Notes: generated by a model from the letters alone, not told the origin. Numbered from the stretch's first letter, positions 22,000 through 35,199 are shown. The stretch: 64,000 bases of DNA from Schistosoma mansoni (GCF_000237925.1 NC_031496.1:12374564-12438563); one strand, 5' to 3'. A program made the numbers and translations.

Positions 22000-23700
22000 T
22001 ACTTCGGCTTTTCAAATCCCGTGTGAAGTCAGATTTTTTGTGACACTGCCAGACTATTCACAGTCAATGGCAGCACTGTTGACGACCCTGGTACCGTTTG
22101 TGAACAATTCAGCCGCCATTTCCCGTAGCACTACACCTCGAAAACCGAGACGTCTATCAATACGCTGCCAATGTTGTCATCTAGACATCTATCCCAAATA
22201 GTTTCATATCTACTGACGTCAAGCACGCCATAACTGCCCTGAAAAATACTATGACAGTCAGCCTTGCGGCATTCTCGCATCATTCGTGAAACAAAGCAGT
22301 GGGGGATTTCTGTTATTCTGTTCAACCTTTCTATGGGCTATGGAGCCTATCCATCTCTATGGAGAACATCGCTGATCAACCCTAAATTGAAAACAGGATC
22401 ACGTAGCGATATTGCTAACTAAAGGCTCATTGACTTGACATCCGTGCCATCAAGAATCATGAAAAACATCCACAAACAGCTATTATCATTCTTACTTTTG
22501 GCTAGCCTATCTCAACCTGAGTTTGTGACCAAACACTCATGCTACCCATTGCACCTCGAATATTTTGATCAAAGTAACCAGAGAAGAGATGTTGGTTAGT
22601 CATTTATAATTATGTGCTTCTATTTTAATAAGGCATTAGACAATGTCTCATACAAACCTTTTCTTCTAAAACCTTCTTCATTTGGTATACGAAATCTTCT
22701 TTTGTCATTGTTGAACTCTTTTTCGGCCGAATGTAGCCAAATCGTTCGCTTAGAATTTCGTTACTCTAAGCCTCTGAATGTAACCTGTGGGGTTATACAA
22801 GGAAGTGTGATTGGCTAATTACTTTTTCCTCTTTTCATCAATGATGTGTGCTCACTCGTTCAATACTCTGAACCTTTCCTTTCTGCCAGTGACCTAGAAG
22901 TGGTTTATTCGTTCTCGTCTCCTACCAATGAAAGCTATATTTCTGTGGTAATCTAAGAAGACGTAAACAAGTTATACGAATGGACAGTTTCATGGAATCT
23001 GTCACTGAATGTCGATAAATGTTGATCTATTTACATTGGTCTCTGACTTAACCTAAATCTGGCTATACACAAACATACACTGAAGCCCCTTAACACTGTT
23101 CGTGACTTGAATTTGAGATATAGCAACAGACCAACTTTTCCGGGCACATTCCATCTCAAGTATCCAAAGATAAAAAGTTTGTTGGATTCATAACCATAAA
23201 TTTCAATAACATCGAACCGAGATTATTACTATGCAAAAAATGTACTTTACCCATTCTTGAATATGGTATTTTAGTTTACAGTAATGCAGGCGTAATGACA
23301 AGGTGAAGATTGAAGGTGTTCAAAGAAGATTCACTAAAGCTGTTTTGGGGTACATTAAATCAAACGCTGTGTTTATCTACCGGCTTATAAATGGTATTTC
23401 TTATCCTTTGACATCTGCCGTTTCGTACTGTTTAGTATCGTTGCACGACCTATGCAATAAAGAGGATATTCTAAGGACCTCAAGAACCTACGCAAACTTA
23501 CCCTAGAATTTCTTCGGTAGTCTCTATTTAACGATTGGAACAGACCCCCGATAAACCTCCGTTGAAGTGAAACTACAACCCTGTTCAGAAGTCTCCTTGA
23601 TGACTTTCTTTTCGAAAGTGGTTTTTGGTCGCCCATAAAATATCAATGTGATTACCAATGATCTATACAACCAAGGTCCGACATCCATCTAATTGACTAA
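22000..23700 (+). mobile_element. Decayed CR1/jockey-type LINE, RT portion
   Basis: RT motifs are spread over several frames: IDLTSVPSRIMKNIHK-like near 22430, KALDNVSYKPFLLK near 22630, GVIQGSVIG near 22790 before a stop, and an altered FADD-like box near 22890. The C-terminal part includes VQRRFTKAVLGY near 23320 and LHDLCNKEDI near 23440. Stops and frameshifts are frequent, so it is dead. The endonuclease half is not evident. The RT order and C-terminal motif match jockey/CR1-superfamily LINEs of schistosomes. Confidence 0.75.
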
Positions 23701-23989
23701 AAGACGAAGTAGAAGCTCCGAAAATTTTCTCTTTTATTCTATTTTGTCTTCTTTGTTTTCATCTGAATATATGGTCTGCTAATGTTCATATTCATGGTTA
23801 CTGTTATTGTAGTCATGAATTATCTCCTAACACATTTGGAATTCTCCTATCCCTTTCCTTTTATTTCTACTCTCTCTTTTTTTCTGAACAAATTTTATTC
23901 CTAAACATCCAAAGTTCATAACTGAAAACACATTGTATTGTGTTATACTTAAATAAATTAACTTTTTGGATTTATTTTATGTTCATCGC

Positions 23990-24440
23990 GTATATATGAC
24001 CCATAGAAATTGATATTTGATTGTCCTTTGCAATTAATTGAAACTTTCAAAGTATCATTCCGAACTATTGCTGCACAAACTCTCATCGTACCGTCAAATC
24101 TTACTTCATTAGTGATGTATATTCTTATATGTTTATTTTCCTTTCTTATTCATTTTGCAAAACACACATAATCGTTTGTTTGTATTCTGTTTTCGAAAAC
24201 ACGCTAATCAGATTAGTTACATATTTCACCTTTCTTTCCTTCATCTTTTTCCATATCTTTTCCTTCTCTTTCTTTAAAGTTAACTCAATATTCTTCTCAA
24301 AAACACAGAACCTGCATTTTAATATGACAAATATTACGCTAACATTATTGCAACTTGTGTATTACTGCATTTCTGAAGAAACTCAGAGTGGTTCCTTTAC
24401 AACGCTTATGTAACAATAAGCTGTTTGTGATTAATAATAA
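23990..24440. other. AT-rich spacer
   Basis: An open frame at 24129-24413 is phenylalanine-rich because of base composition. I see no support for a gene or element. Confidence 0.4.
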
Positions 24441-26390
24441 TTTTACTCCTAGTAAGACTGGTAACTAGAAAAGAAATTGAAAGGAGGAGCGTCTGAAGGT
24501 TGCCTACAACAAAGCCTACCGGAGAAAAAAACCAAACAAAAATATTGATTGTACTGCATTCCCTATGCTCAATAAAACCAGCGACTCAGCATTTCGGTGT
24601 AATTTCTCTACTGACTGGGTTCACTGTCTTTGTGACACTTTAGTGCCTAGACAACAATATGGGTTCGTGTTAAGTCACCCCTGTCAGTGATTCTGGTGCA
24701 TCCGCTCATAGCGTAGAAAAAGCACACCAGCCGAACCAACAAAATAGAAACATAAGATACCAATAAAATCACCCTTATCAATTACCATCGCTACATCCAT
24801 ATCATTGAATAATCTCAGCCAAACAAGCGACTATGAGAGCCATAACCCGAGCTCACACCAGTGACACTGCCGACTGTTGCTAGTACTCCAGTATTTTAAC
24901 TATAAGGAACGGTGGGTGGGAACTTAGAAGGGAACTAGTGACAACATATCTCCCAAAAGGCCTGAAATGAGGTACAAAGACGTAAGACATAACTCCCTGA
25001 TCTTACGTATTGTTCCAGTGTTGGAGAGAAGCTTGTTAGATTGCGGGTCAGACTTTGACAAATGACAGTGTGATAAATGCTGCAAAATGTTTGGGCGGGG
25101 TGTCACTCTAGCCAAACTATGCCGCTCATACAAGATTCAAGATCTAGGAAAAGCTCAACCCCTACTAAGGGTAACTTTAGACTCCGCACCTGCTACAGAA
25201 GAAATTTCACTGGCATCCTAGAGACTGTTGGTTAAGAGGCCCCCTCAAATTCGAGTTAAACATGACAAACTTTGAGCCTTAAGAGAGGCCACTAGAAGAT
25301 CAGCGTACACGCATGAACCAACTAGTATGGTGGCTCATGGAATGTCTGAGCTAGAATATGGTAGTCGGATTAAACCCACAAACGAGATGTGGAGGAGTGC
25401 CGTCATCTATCACATTGTTTTTATCTTTGCACCACTACGGTGGTTAGTGTCTAAGCTATCTCGTCCACTACACTTCACCACAATCGAGTCTCCGTGTGTG
25501 ACGGCTGTGAACTTAGGAAACGGAGACGATCTAACAGTAAGGCTTGATTAACGACCTATTAGGTCATACCAGATGTGAAAACTAACCTAGATGAAGAGGG
25601 AGACAGTGGTAATGCCTAATGAAATAAGTCTTGATATCGGTTAACCCTGCTCAACAACCTGCGATACAGTACAAATAGAAAACGATTCCGCTAATGACAC
25701 ACGCTATACAGGCAAAAACCAACAGCATCCAGTTCGCACAGAACTGTTCAATATACGTTTAAGAACGATCTGCTTAAGAACCAGGAGAGAGATAATGCTG
25801 CGGAGGAACATTAGGTGATGAAACGAACAATCAGGTGCCGGAATAGCTATGTAAGAGAATGGCAAGGCTTCATAATGTCGAGTTTGTAGACCAGTCAAGC
25901 CAGGATCCTACGAGCTCGGAACACCATTCGACTCTAATACCAGTCGAGGGTCTGGGAGATACTTAGCTAACTTCCACATTACTATTGAAAAAAGTGAAAC
26001 AACCATGCCCTGGAAAGTCACTTAGGTGTGACAACGTACAACGTACAATCTTAAAACAGTGTACGGAACCCGCCAACACACAGGTGCATGGCCTGTTTAG
26101 CTACTCACTAGAGTCGCATCGACTGCCGAGAGAATTAAAATAGGCTGTTTTCGTTCCAACCTTCAAGGCTGAATTAGAAAAGATCCAACCTGTTAAAGAC
26201 CAGTCTCATCACTCCCAAATGGAGACAAAAAATAAAGTTTCAGGCCTAATGTCAAGAATGTAACCTGAATTTCAGGGTACGAAAGTAAGCGAAAATAATA
26301 AAAATTGGTTATAATGAATTATCAAAATTCATTGGTAATTCACTTATTTAATTTTCTATGAAAGTGAAGAGAAATGAGTTCTATGAGTAG
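24440..26390. other. Decayed repeat-like sequence, unassigned
   Basis: Balanced base composition and scattered coding-like phrases (for example TRMNQLVWWLMECLS near 25315 and CRVCRPVKPG near 25880) suggest an old retroelement, possibly the first ORF or 5' part of a LINE or PLE. No RT, endonuclease or LTR signature could be read. It runs directly into the PLE remnant that follows. Confidence 0.35.
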
Positions 26391-27070
26391 AAGTGTGTGC
26401 AGGAAAACTTCGTCAGCGAGCCTGTACATATATTTCTCGAGCTTCGTATAGACTGATCACAAGAAAAACTCAGATGTCTTGCAAGTGGATATAGGAAGAT
26501 AAGCTTAGACGAAACCGTGAAAGGGATCTAGAGGTCATTCAAAAGTATGTTGACAGGAATGGATTATCCACAATGTTTTCTGAAGAAACACCCACAATAA
26601 ATCAGTAGGAAAATAATGACTTGGATGGTCATTAGGAAATCGTTCTTCCCGAAGCTACAGTTTGAAAGAGGTATTATAAGTGATGTACTACAAGAATGAC
26701 TAGCCAAAGTGATGGATGAGACGTCTAATGCAGCTAACCTCTATCGTTCTCCAATTAGGCCGTGGTGATTTATCAATCAACAGACAAACTACCTGGATTC
26801 ACCGCATTCATATGTACCAGCGAATACAACTGCTCCTGTGTGGAGAGCTCTATTAAGCGTACAACCAGATATCTGAGACAACGAGTTAGTGAACACTCTT
26901 CTTCACAGTTGAGAAAAGATATGATCAAAACAATGTGCATCCTCGTTCTATCACAACTGACTGATGACGGTCATTTGGTAGATAAAAATAAATCATTAAC
27001 GGTGATTTGTCATATCTCTTCCAACTTCCTTTACGGGGTCTGATCTCGTCCCCTACACATGACAAGACCT
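26390..27070 (+). mobile_element. Penelope-like element remnant, GIY-YIG end
   Basis: Reads DKLPGFTAFICTSEYNCSC, then VESSIKRTTRYLRQRVSEH, then LTDDGHLVDKNKSL (26790-27010). The spacing of a Cys-rich strand, a TTR-x3-LR-x-R-x-SEH helix and a GH-x-VD segment matches the GIY-YIG endonuclease of PLEs; the GIY and YIG triads themselves are degraded. Upstream, LRCLASGYRKISLDE-like sequence fits the linker after the PLE RT. Several stops and shifts make it inactive. Confidence 0.6.
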
Positions 27071-29100
27071 GGAGAGATTCAAGGTGGCAATCCAAGTCCC
27101 TGTGCTCATTAGAAATCCGTGATACTCTTGCCTCTTTCTTGTTGTTCGTTTCTATATGTTGTTCTAATCAAGTATATTGAAATTTTTAATGCTTTAGGGA
27201 AAACAATGCTGATTTCTTTCAAAAAATCGGACATGGTACTCCGTGTGAGTTGTCAATTAGTACAAGGTGTGAAACTACGACGAAACTACTGCTTCCTACT
27301 TGGTGGTTTTTTGGTGAGAAATAATCCACTTTTGATTCACAGCATAGTTTAAGCTCTTTCGTTCTCAGCTAAGATATATGCGTTTGTCTCAAATCAATCT
27401 GATTATAAGCCACGAGATTTACCTCAACCTGAATTTATATCTCCAATTGATCCAGCAGTTGATCAAACCAGTACATGTCATATGTAGCAACAATATAAAG
27501 CTGGTATGTGTAGGTAAAAATCTGTCCCTGAACAATGAATGTAGCAGTTTCTACAGACCATCTTCACCACGCCATGTTTGTGATGTCAACGAATTATGGC
27601 AACTTGGGAATTTAGCACTTTATCTCTTGATCCAATTTCAATAATGCCTACCTTTAAAAGACTAGGTTTACGTCAATATATGGGGTTTTCGGTTGTGTGA
27701 CCATAGTGATAAAGAAACCTGTATGAGTTAGACGCAAGAAACCACCAAAAATATTTTCCTCTAAGCATTCTAAATGCCTTCCGATAATAGCGGCGACCAT
27801 TTTGTTCAGCATAATAATTAAATACTCTCATGATACTACAGCACGATCACATATGCTTCAAAAGTGAGGATCATCAGATAGTACAGTCACATCTTTAGAA
27901 TATAAAGCCTTCTATCACTTGAAGGCTTGTAGGAATCAACGAAAGCATTAGATCGAAAATTCGCCTCAATATAACTCCATAAAGAAACAAAGAGTTTGCG
28001 TAAAATCCGTTCTCTATGACTTGTAATATTGAACCACATTCGCCTTTCAAGAAGTTGGTTTCAAGCAAATGGGAAATTCCATCTTGGATAAGATCACTCT
28101 ATACAACTGGCTACGAGTAGTCAGGGTAACACAAATGTACAAGAAACTTGGTATCCACAGACGAAATGCATGAAAGGACAAAAATCATATTTTTAGTTCA
28201 TACCGCGACTGGCGGCTCCAACAATGTCAACAAGTTGATCTGCCCGAACCGTACAATATTCGAAAAGCAAAATGATCAACTACTGAAGAGTACTTATATT
28301 TGATGGGTATGGGCACTGAAACAGTTTTTTGGACGGACGATAATTCATATGGCTCTCAGTATTACATCCAGTTAGGCGTATTGCTAGTAGATAAAATCAA
28401 CCTACTTCTGCATCGCTCGATTACTCTCATAGGTGACATAGAGTGTTACAACAAAAAACGACCGAGTAAGTCGAATGGTTTACGTAGTTGTAACCATAGT
28501 AATAAAATAGTTTTATTGCCAAGTTGTCACAGTAAACCAAGGGAGAACCACCTTCGGATAACCGAACTCTAAGCAAACAATGTCATGACTTATTGTATGT
28601 GATCATCCTCATTCTATACTTTCGGAGTCCATAGTCACTCCATTCCGGAATTTTCAGTGAGCACGCTCAACTCTAGTACGTAACCCTCCTTAATACTTCG
28701 CGGTCACTTCCGAGTAACAAAATATCTATCACGGTTCACAATGAACATTGGCTTCAACAGTCAAATTGCTGTTGTAAAAACCCGTTTGTTCCGCCTGAAA
28801 TGGTACAATATAGCGTTAAGAAGTTATCGCAGTGAAAATTGTTGAAGAATTGAGGTTGTTTACAAAATATTAGGTTTTATCTACCTTACTAATCGGTTAT
28901 TGTTTATTTGATAAACATACTATGGGACTGCTTTTAATTGCTAAATTTATCAAACTAATAACAAGTTTCGTTCACAATCACTTCCAGACCTTACCAAAAT
29001 TCGTTCATGACATATGACATCATAACAAGTGAAATGTGAGGCGAAACATTGGTCCAATGTACAGTGAGGTAGTTGCGGGTTTACAAATTTGGCGTGACTA
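27070..29100. other. Unassigned, repeat-like; upstream of FAU
   Basis: Short open frames occur (27119-27352, 27378-27644, 28300-28572) but none forms a recognisable protein. A segment at 27365-27485 reads SDYKPRDLPQPEFISPIDP and has exon-like looks, yet stops follow and no donor fits. The last few hundred bases should hold the FAU promoter and 5' leader; no TATA box is obvious. Confidence 0.35.
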
Positions 29101-29115
29101 GGTTGTTTGAGAAAC

Positions 29116-29556
29116 ATGAAGGTGTTCGTTAAGTCGTTTGATACCCGTGTCATAGACACAAATGACTGCCCAACTGCTGCAGATCTAAAGATTCTACTAG
29201 CCAACAAGGACAATTTACCACTGGATAGTTTGCAGTTATACAACTGTGGATCATTAATTAGTGATTCTCAATCTTTAGCATCTCTGTCCAGTGACACATC
29301 TATCGATGTCGTTGTTCCGGCATTAGGAGGTACGTAATTTTCGTCATTTTACATTTCCTTAGGTAAGGTCCATGGATCTCTTGCGCGCGCTGGTAAAGTT
29401 CGTGGGCAAACCCCAAAGGTCGAGAAACAAGAAAAAAAGAAGTCTCCACGAGGCAGAGCTAAGCGTAGGATGCAGTACAATAAGCGATTTGTAGCAGTTG
29501 TACAACAACCTGGTGGAAGAAGAAGAGGCCCGAATTCCAATGTAAAGTCATCCTAA
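29116..29556 (+). CDS. FAU: Ubiquitin-like/ribosomal protein S30 fusion (FAU), two exons
   Basis: Join 29116-29329 and 29363-29556, 135 residues. Residues 1-72 form the ubiquitin-like module (start [14 protein letters not shown], end VVVPALGG). Residues 73-135 are ribosomal protein S30 (eS30), beginning [18 protein letters not shown] and including [14 protein letters not shown]. In other animals the precursor is cut after the double glycine, freeing S30 for the small ribosomal subunit. The ATG at 29116 gives the standard start. The 33-bp intron (GTACGT to CCTTAG) falls inside the codon of the last glycine, so each exon is almost exactly one module. AATAAA lies at 29568. Both reading frames are intact. 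The ubiquitin-like half is diverged compared with S30, as is usual for the family. Confidence 0.96.
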
Positions 29557-29567
29557 AGTGAATGTCG

Positions 29568-29573
29568 AATAAA
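29568..29573 (+). promoter_or_regulatory. Polyadenylation signal of FAU
   Basis: A canonical AATAAA begins 12 bases after the FAU stop codon. The 3' untranslated region is therefore probably very short, in keeping with ribosomal protein genes. Confidence 0.75.
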
Positions 29574-29599
29574 CCTTTTGTTGGAAGTTATTTGCTATA

Positions 29600-32500
29600 T
29601 CTTGTACCAAGTTTTTTCATCCCCAACACAAGTTTATCAAAATATCCTGTTCATCTTCATAAGTTGTAATCTCGGGTACTGTTTGTCTGAATTCCAGCAG
29701 TGTCGAATGACACCGTTATTGAAACAGCTATCATTAGTTGTAATCTCTAGTCTGCCAAAAGTTTATTTCATGGAATCAAAACCCGAAGTTAAAAGGACCT
29801 CACCAAAATCTAGATTCTATAAACGACAAATGGTTTTTTCGAAGGAGTGGTGAGTTGTTTCTTAAGTGGGTTTGTAAAAGCAGTTAATAACAGTATCACA
29901 ATGTTATCTGATTATACTGTGTAGTTCCATTGTAGTCAGTTGTTAAGGTATACTCTTCAGCCTTTTAACGCTTTATATATAATTGCAATTGTGTGTAAAA
30001 ACCGTACACTCCTGCGGCTTTCGTCACAAAGTCCCGTATAGTCGCTTGGTAGATACTTCGAATACCACTAGCTCGTAATAAACCTAACAGGTTCACTGCG
30101 ACGTAACCAACATTTAGCTGCGTCTTCATCGTGATTTCCTATTACTCGGAACCTTGGAATTTGGTTTTCATGTTATAATCCAATGTGTTCGTGGTTTCAC
30201 TTTTACGGTCACATGAATCAGGAAAGTATTTGTCATTATTTAGTGAGGCGCTAGAGATTTCTCTTTTGCTATGTTGATTATTTGCGTTTTCATTATAGTG
30301 AGTATGACTAGATAGAATGAGCAGGAATCCTGAAGAAGGGGCTGACTGGTTCAAAGTCAACACTACCTTTCATATCCAAAATACTGAAATATTGCTACGA
30401 GAGTTATTTAGAAGACATCAGTAATGTAATTCGTAGACCAAGTACACGTTTATGTGCTCAGCTTTGAACTACACTTGTGAGAATCACTACCTTTCAAAAC
30501 TAGAGAATAAATCGTTACTAGTGATTACTACCAAGCATGATAACTTATTAATTACTTGAAACTTTGGCTTTCTTTTTAGGAAAGTATTTTTCCGCTTAAG
30601 TATTTCTATTCTGCATTCTATACGAAGGTTTTAACTGTTCTAAAATGCTTAACCTAGGCTGACAGCTTCTGAAATCCGAGGTTTATTATACATGAAATCC
30701 TCACCAATTCATTAAAGTATATTAGACATCAGTTCGCAAGTGTCCACTAACACCACGGGTTTCTAACGTCAAACGATCCCACTTAACTATATAACGCCAC
30801 AGCGACAACTAATTTTTTTGAAAATCACTGAATAAAAACAAACCAAAAGTGGAAATATTCAACTTGTACATGATGAAATCGTTTGGATATTTAATTTGAA
30901 TGAGGATATATGTAAAGAATTAAATAAAAGAGCACCGTATGACTTTCAGGAAAAATGTACACTGATTTGTTTCCATTTATTTATATTATGGTGCTTTATT
31001 CCAGGAATAACGTTGGGTTCGTAATTAATATGTATCATTGCAATAAACTGGACGTTGGAGTCCAGTCATAAGCAGGAATACAGCCTAAGGTCGAATGTCG
31101 ATCATACGTAGTAGTTTACTTTAAGGCGAATGATATGTGTTCATAGATGAAGATCATTACGCGTTTTTAAATGAAGGCTCGAGTGACAGTTATTTTATTC
31201 ATTCTAGAACATGAGAATATCTTGGTCGGTTTAAATCCGGTATCTTCCCCAACACACTTTTTGGTTCAAGAACAATTCCTAAATAAAATGAAAATTAACC
31301 TAATAGGTCACAAACATTGGTATATTTCTAATGACTTGATACTATGTCTTTGACAAAGCTAAGATATGCCAACTCTGGGTCGAACTAAAACTACAAAGTG
31401 AGATTTGATCAGGGCGTGATGTTCGTACAAATGATTGAACTATACCACAGTTCCTACGACAAGTCCTGTCATATTGTCTTACACAAGTAACTCCCTTAAA
31501 TGCTTTTCATATATAAAATGATGGAACATGTAAGATAACACAATGTCATCACGATACTGGATCTAGCATATATATATCAGCGTCTTCGCAGGCAGCAGCG
31601 TTCCAGAGTTTATCGAAAAAGGCCTTCCTAAATAATTAACTACCAATTTATCACGAGTATACCTGTTGGGTCCATCTATGTTCACTCGATAGTTGAAGCC
31701 AGTAGTCTCAGTGACTTGATGGTCATTTTATTTCATGTCAGTAAACTCGCTCATCCCCATCATCGACGGAGGTGTTCGGGATATGCATTATTCATGTCCA
31801 ACCGCTTCCCACCGGAATGCACGATGATGACTGACTGGTTTAGGTTGGAAAAAAGTTGGGGACGCCCAAACCAGGACGTAATATCATTCAAAGAAGCTGT
31901 TGGCCGTTGGACAGTAGTTTTTTTAGGTGCAGACTACATGATTGAGGTCGGTATGATTATCGCAACCAATGTTTAGACTTTGGTTGATATGGCTCAGAAT
32001 TAATCGCAGTGGCGCATATGCATTCACACTTCGACTTACTTTGGATCCTAAGTTTACCAGTTATCTTAAATATTTAGTCCTACGAATCTATTTTTATGGA
32101 ATCGTATCTATCCCTTATCTTTCCTGCCATCATTAATTTTGTTACCACTTAACCTGCTCTAGCACCTTACATTTCTGATGTAGTGCGGCAACTTGGATCG
32201 ACACATTTATGCCCGTTTTCACATTATGTTTGGCAGATTTACTTTTCGTACCTATCTAACTGATACAATCTACCAGGTTAGCACGATATCAAAAACGAAA
32301 ACACAAATCAGCAGTAACTAAGATTAAAACCCCCATTGTCTCATGTCTCATTGCGAACCAAGAATATCAAACGGCGACACCTGATCTGGAATTGCGAATT
32401 GTTATTTATTTTGAATGTAAATTTTTACATATGTTTTCAAACAATTTAAAGTTACAACGGAAACAATCTCTGGGTTTATGTTGGTTGGTTTATTGACAGA

Positions 32501-33920
32501 ATAGATTTTCAGCCAATTAAAATGAATCGTAAGGTGGTCAAAACGAATGGTTTTGCAGTACTGTATTCTCAGACATACAAGTCGGTTTCCAGATACTTCT
32601 AGAAAAAGAGATGTCTTTAGTCATATATTATAAGTAAGAAAATTTCCGAATGGTAGAGACTCAGAAGGAAATCCCGAAAGATGTTGAAAATAAAGCGTCA
32701 AGTGGATGCCAGGATGAACGCTTCCAGTTCCTAAGACCACGTTTAGAAAAAAACGATGTGGTCAACAACCATCGAAATACTTCGATCGGTGGGTAGGCAT
32801 GTAATTCGATTATTAATGTTTTCCTACCAACGAACCAGAGACACCACTTTTTACTTATCAACTTTGCTTTGTCTCATAAGATCGTGTAGGTCAAGATATC
32901 TTTTTATGACAGAAGTTTCCAACGTCTTTAGAATTTAAATGTTCACATCTTCGAATCCGGCAATGTTGGTCTGGATTATGTTTTGATTCACAGTTCACGA
33001 TTGTGGTGTTTATGTTTCTTAAAAACAACCTACTTGATTTTTTTGTGGGGTGGCTCGAAGTCACTGGATAAAGTCACCTTCCTTCAATGTTCTTTTCATT
33101 CAACAATATGCAAATTATTCCATGTAACTTTCTCTAAAATAGAGTAACACCTATTGTGATGAATTTCCTATTTGCTTCATATCATGATTTACATAGACCT
33201 AAATCGCATGCGCAAACTCAGTAAAGAAACTGAATTGTTTAAAAACCTCTTCATCTAAGCTGACGTCAGTTAAAGATAAAAATTACCTTCAAAATATATA
33301 AGGATCTCCGCAAATCACTCAATTTAATGTGTCACCTCAGTGGTTCATATGAAGTCAAAGTTCGTTCTGAGTTACTCCTGAGTACTACAAAACTAAGTCG
33401 TGATAGTAAATGCATTCTTTCAAAGTAACCTGCACTTCCCAAACTTGTTTTTCCATTAAATTCGTCTAAAGGTATAGCGTTCAGTGGATGACATAAATTG
33501 TTTCGGAAACAAATAGTCAAATAAAACTTCATGTGTTGACATGTAAAAACTCTTCTTACTTGTGTCTCGGTACTCTTTAAACTTTCGAATGACAGTCAAC
33601 CGTAATGCTCATTATTTTTGTCTTCTGTTTCCAGTGTTTTGATCTTGTGTGTAAGAACTACAACCGTAGGTTTAATGGATCGAAGATAATCATGAATACA
33701 AATCAATGAAGAGCTTAAAATACCACTTCACACTGAGGCTTGACCAAAATACCTTCGGTGAGATGTCCGCCATTTTATCTTCTGCGACATCATTTCTACT
33801 TTAGTGAAATCGTCAAAATGCTGTTGTTGATGGTGTTTTATGATCTGATACAAACAGGCATCTGGGATTATTTCATTTAAAGCCCCTTAAAATGTTTACT
33901 TTTTGAAGATGAACTTAGAT
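29600..33920. other. No gene recognised
   Basis: Open frames are short (longest about 90 residues: 29578-29853 and 31716-31976) and lack recognisable motifs. Base composition varies, and some parts (about 30000-30120 and 31560-32000) look like old repeats, but I cannot name them. Confidence 0.35.
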
Positions 33921-33924
33921 CACC

Positions 33925-34185
33925 GACATTGGTGATTTGTTTCGGTGACTTGAGGACTACTCAACTTGGACGCGAATGTTGTAACGTCCTAGTTTGCGTC
34001 GAAGTGACACTTCGCGGTACAGGAAACGGAGTACGAACACTGGCGCATGGGCCAGTCCATAGCGTGGAATTTACCAATGCGTGCCTGTTGACCTTGACAG
34101 GGATCGGCAAACTGCCCAATATTCAGTGACCTGACTGCCAGTGATTTGGCTGAGGTCAAGTGACATTTTGCTAACCCTACAGACT
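33925..34185 (+). repeat. R1 dispersed repeat, copy 2 with internal gap
   Basis: Shares with the other copies the segments GCATGGGCCAGTCCATAGCG, TGACAGGGATCGGCAAACTG, CCAGTGATTTGGCTGAGGTC and the CTAACCCTAC end, but lacks about 100 bp of the middle. It lies just outside the minus-strand PLE remnant. Confidence 0.6.
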
Positions 34186-34269
34186 TAGTGTGTTCTGTTT
34201 CCTTGGGACTGAATAAAGCGAAATTATCCTACTGAATTTTCAGAATAATTCATATAAATCATATTTGAT

Positions 34270-35040
34270 GATTGTGGGTATCATTACCAAGGTTTGACTT
34301 GGTGATTTCGAGCAAATTGAGCATTGGGTAGATTGTTGTAAATTAATAACATACTTGTAACGTCCCATTGAGTTGAAAAAATTAGATCTGACGTTTCGCG
34401 ACTCAGTGTAAGCCGCCTCTTCAGAGAATAAGTAACAAAATTGAAAATAATCCAAGTGCAAGTAGTACAATGTGACAACACGAATATTATGTGATCAATC
34501 AAAGAACAGGTCTGAATAAATCAATGTCATGTCAAGGTGATTCATAAGCGACATGTAAATTTGTGCTGTGTATGCGTGCACTGTTCAGGATGAAAAATGT
34601 GTGACATTTATGGTGACAAAGGATAGAATTTAATTTGTAAGATAGCTGTATGAATTTTAAATAATATCAGACTAGGTGGCTAGGATAGATAGTTTAAGTA
34701 GGATGTATAGTAAGGCCTTCTTTTCGATTGAGAGCAGTAGGATTAAGCATTATACGGAACGCTTCGGCTACTTTCCTTTCTTTGTAATTGGAAGAGCTAT
34801 TTTGTAAGATTTTGAAATCGACTTGTTGGTCGTTGAAAATGGCATGAACTGCTATTGCCGATTTAATTTGAAGTTCTACGGGATTGTTAGGTGGTTTTTT
34901 GCGTACCTAATATGTTCTTTGGCCCCAGTCAAGATTTCGCGAGATGACTCTCCAATGTAGAAGGCATCGCGATCGATACAACCTAGTTTGCAGACGCAGT
35001 TCTGTGTTGACATGAAGGGGATTTTTTTCTTTTAAGCGAA
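34270..35040 (-). mobile_element. Penelope-like element remnant: GIY-YIG domain and terminal hammerhead-like motif
   Basis: On the minus strand 35010-34860 reads NCVCKLGCIDRDAFYIGESS, followed by REILTGAKEHIR. The FYIG core with an arginine-bearing helix ending in EH is the GIY-YIG endonuclease as found in PLEs. Next come NPVELQIKSAIAVHAIFND-like sequence and, 300 bp farther on, the terminal region with a hammerhead-like motif (34380-34435). This order, endonuclease then terminal repeat, is the known PLE layout. The RT is absent and the rest is decayed. Confidence 0.65.
34380..34435 (-). ncRNA. Hammerhead-like motif in PLE terminus
   Basis: On the minus strand: TTATTCT, then CTGAAGA (a consensus CTGANGA box), one extra G, GCGGCT, a loop TACACTG, AGTCGC, then GAAAC and GTC, then AGATCTAA. 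GCGGCT pairs with AGTCGC (one G-U), and TCT pairs with AGA to begin stem I. The only departure from a standard core is the extra base at the foot of stem II, and a comparable extra base occurs in the other two PLE-type copies here, so it may be a family trait. This is the least damaged core in the window. Confidence 0.62.
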
Positions 35041-35199
35041 ATAAAGTATTTCGAAGTGTGTTCGTTGTTTTTTAATATACTTTAATTTTGTGTTGTTTTA
35101 AGATTCTTTGGAGTTCTGTTGTGCCGTGACGGTATGGTAAAACTGCAGTACTAATCCATGGTACTTTATTTGAATTATTATTATTACATAATGAGACGT

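Noticed and set aside
24129-24413. 94-residue phenylalanine-rich open frame, membrane-protein-like
   Set aside because: Hydrophobicity follows from T-rich composition; no neighbours, homology or splice context support it.
29030-29060. GGCGAAACATTGG upstream of FAU, resembling a hammerhead GAAAC box
   Set aside because: No CTGANGA box or complementary stem lies upstream at the needed distance.
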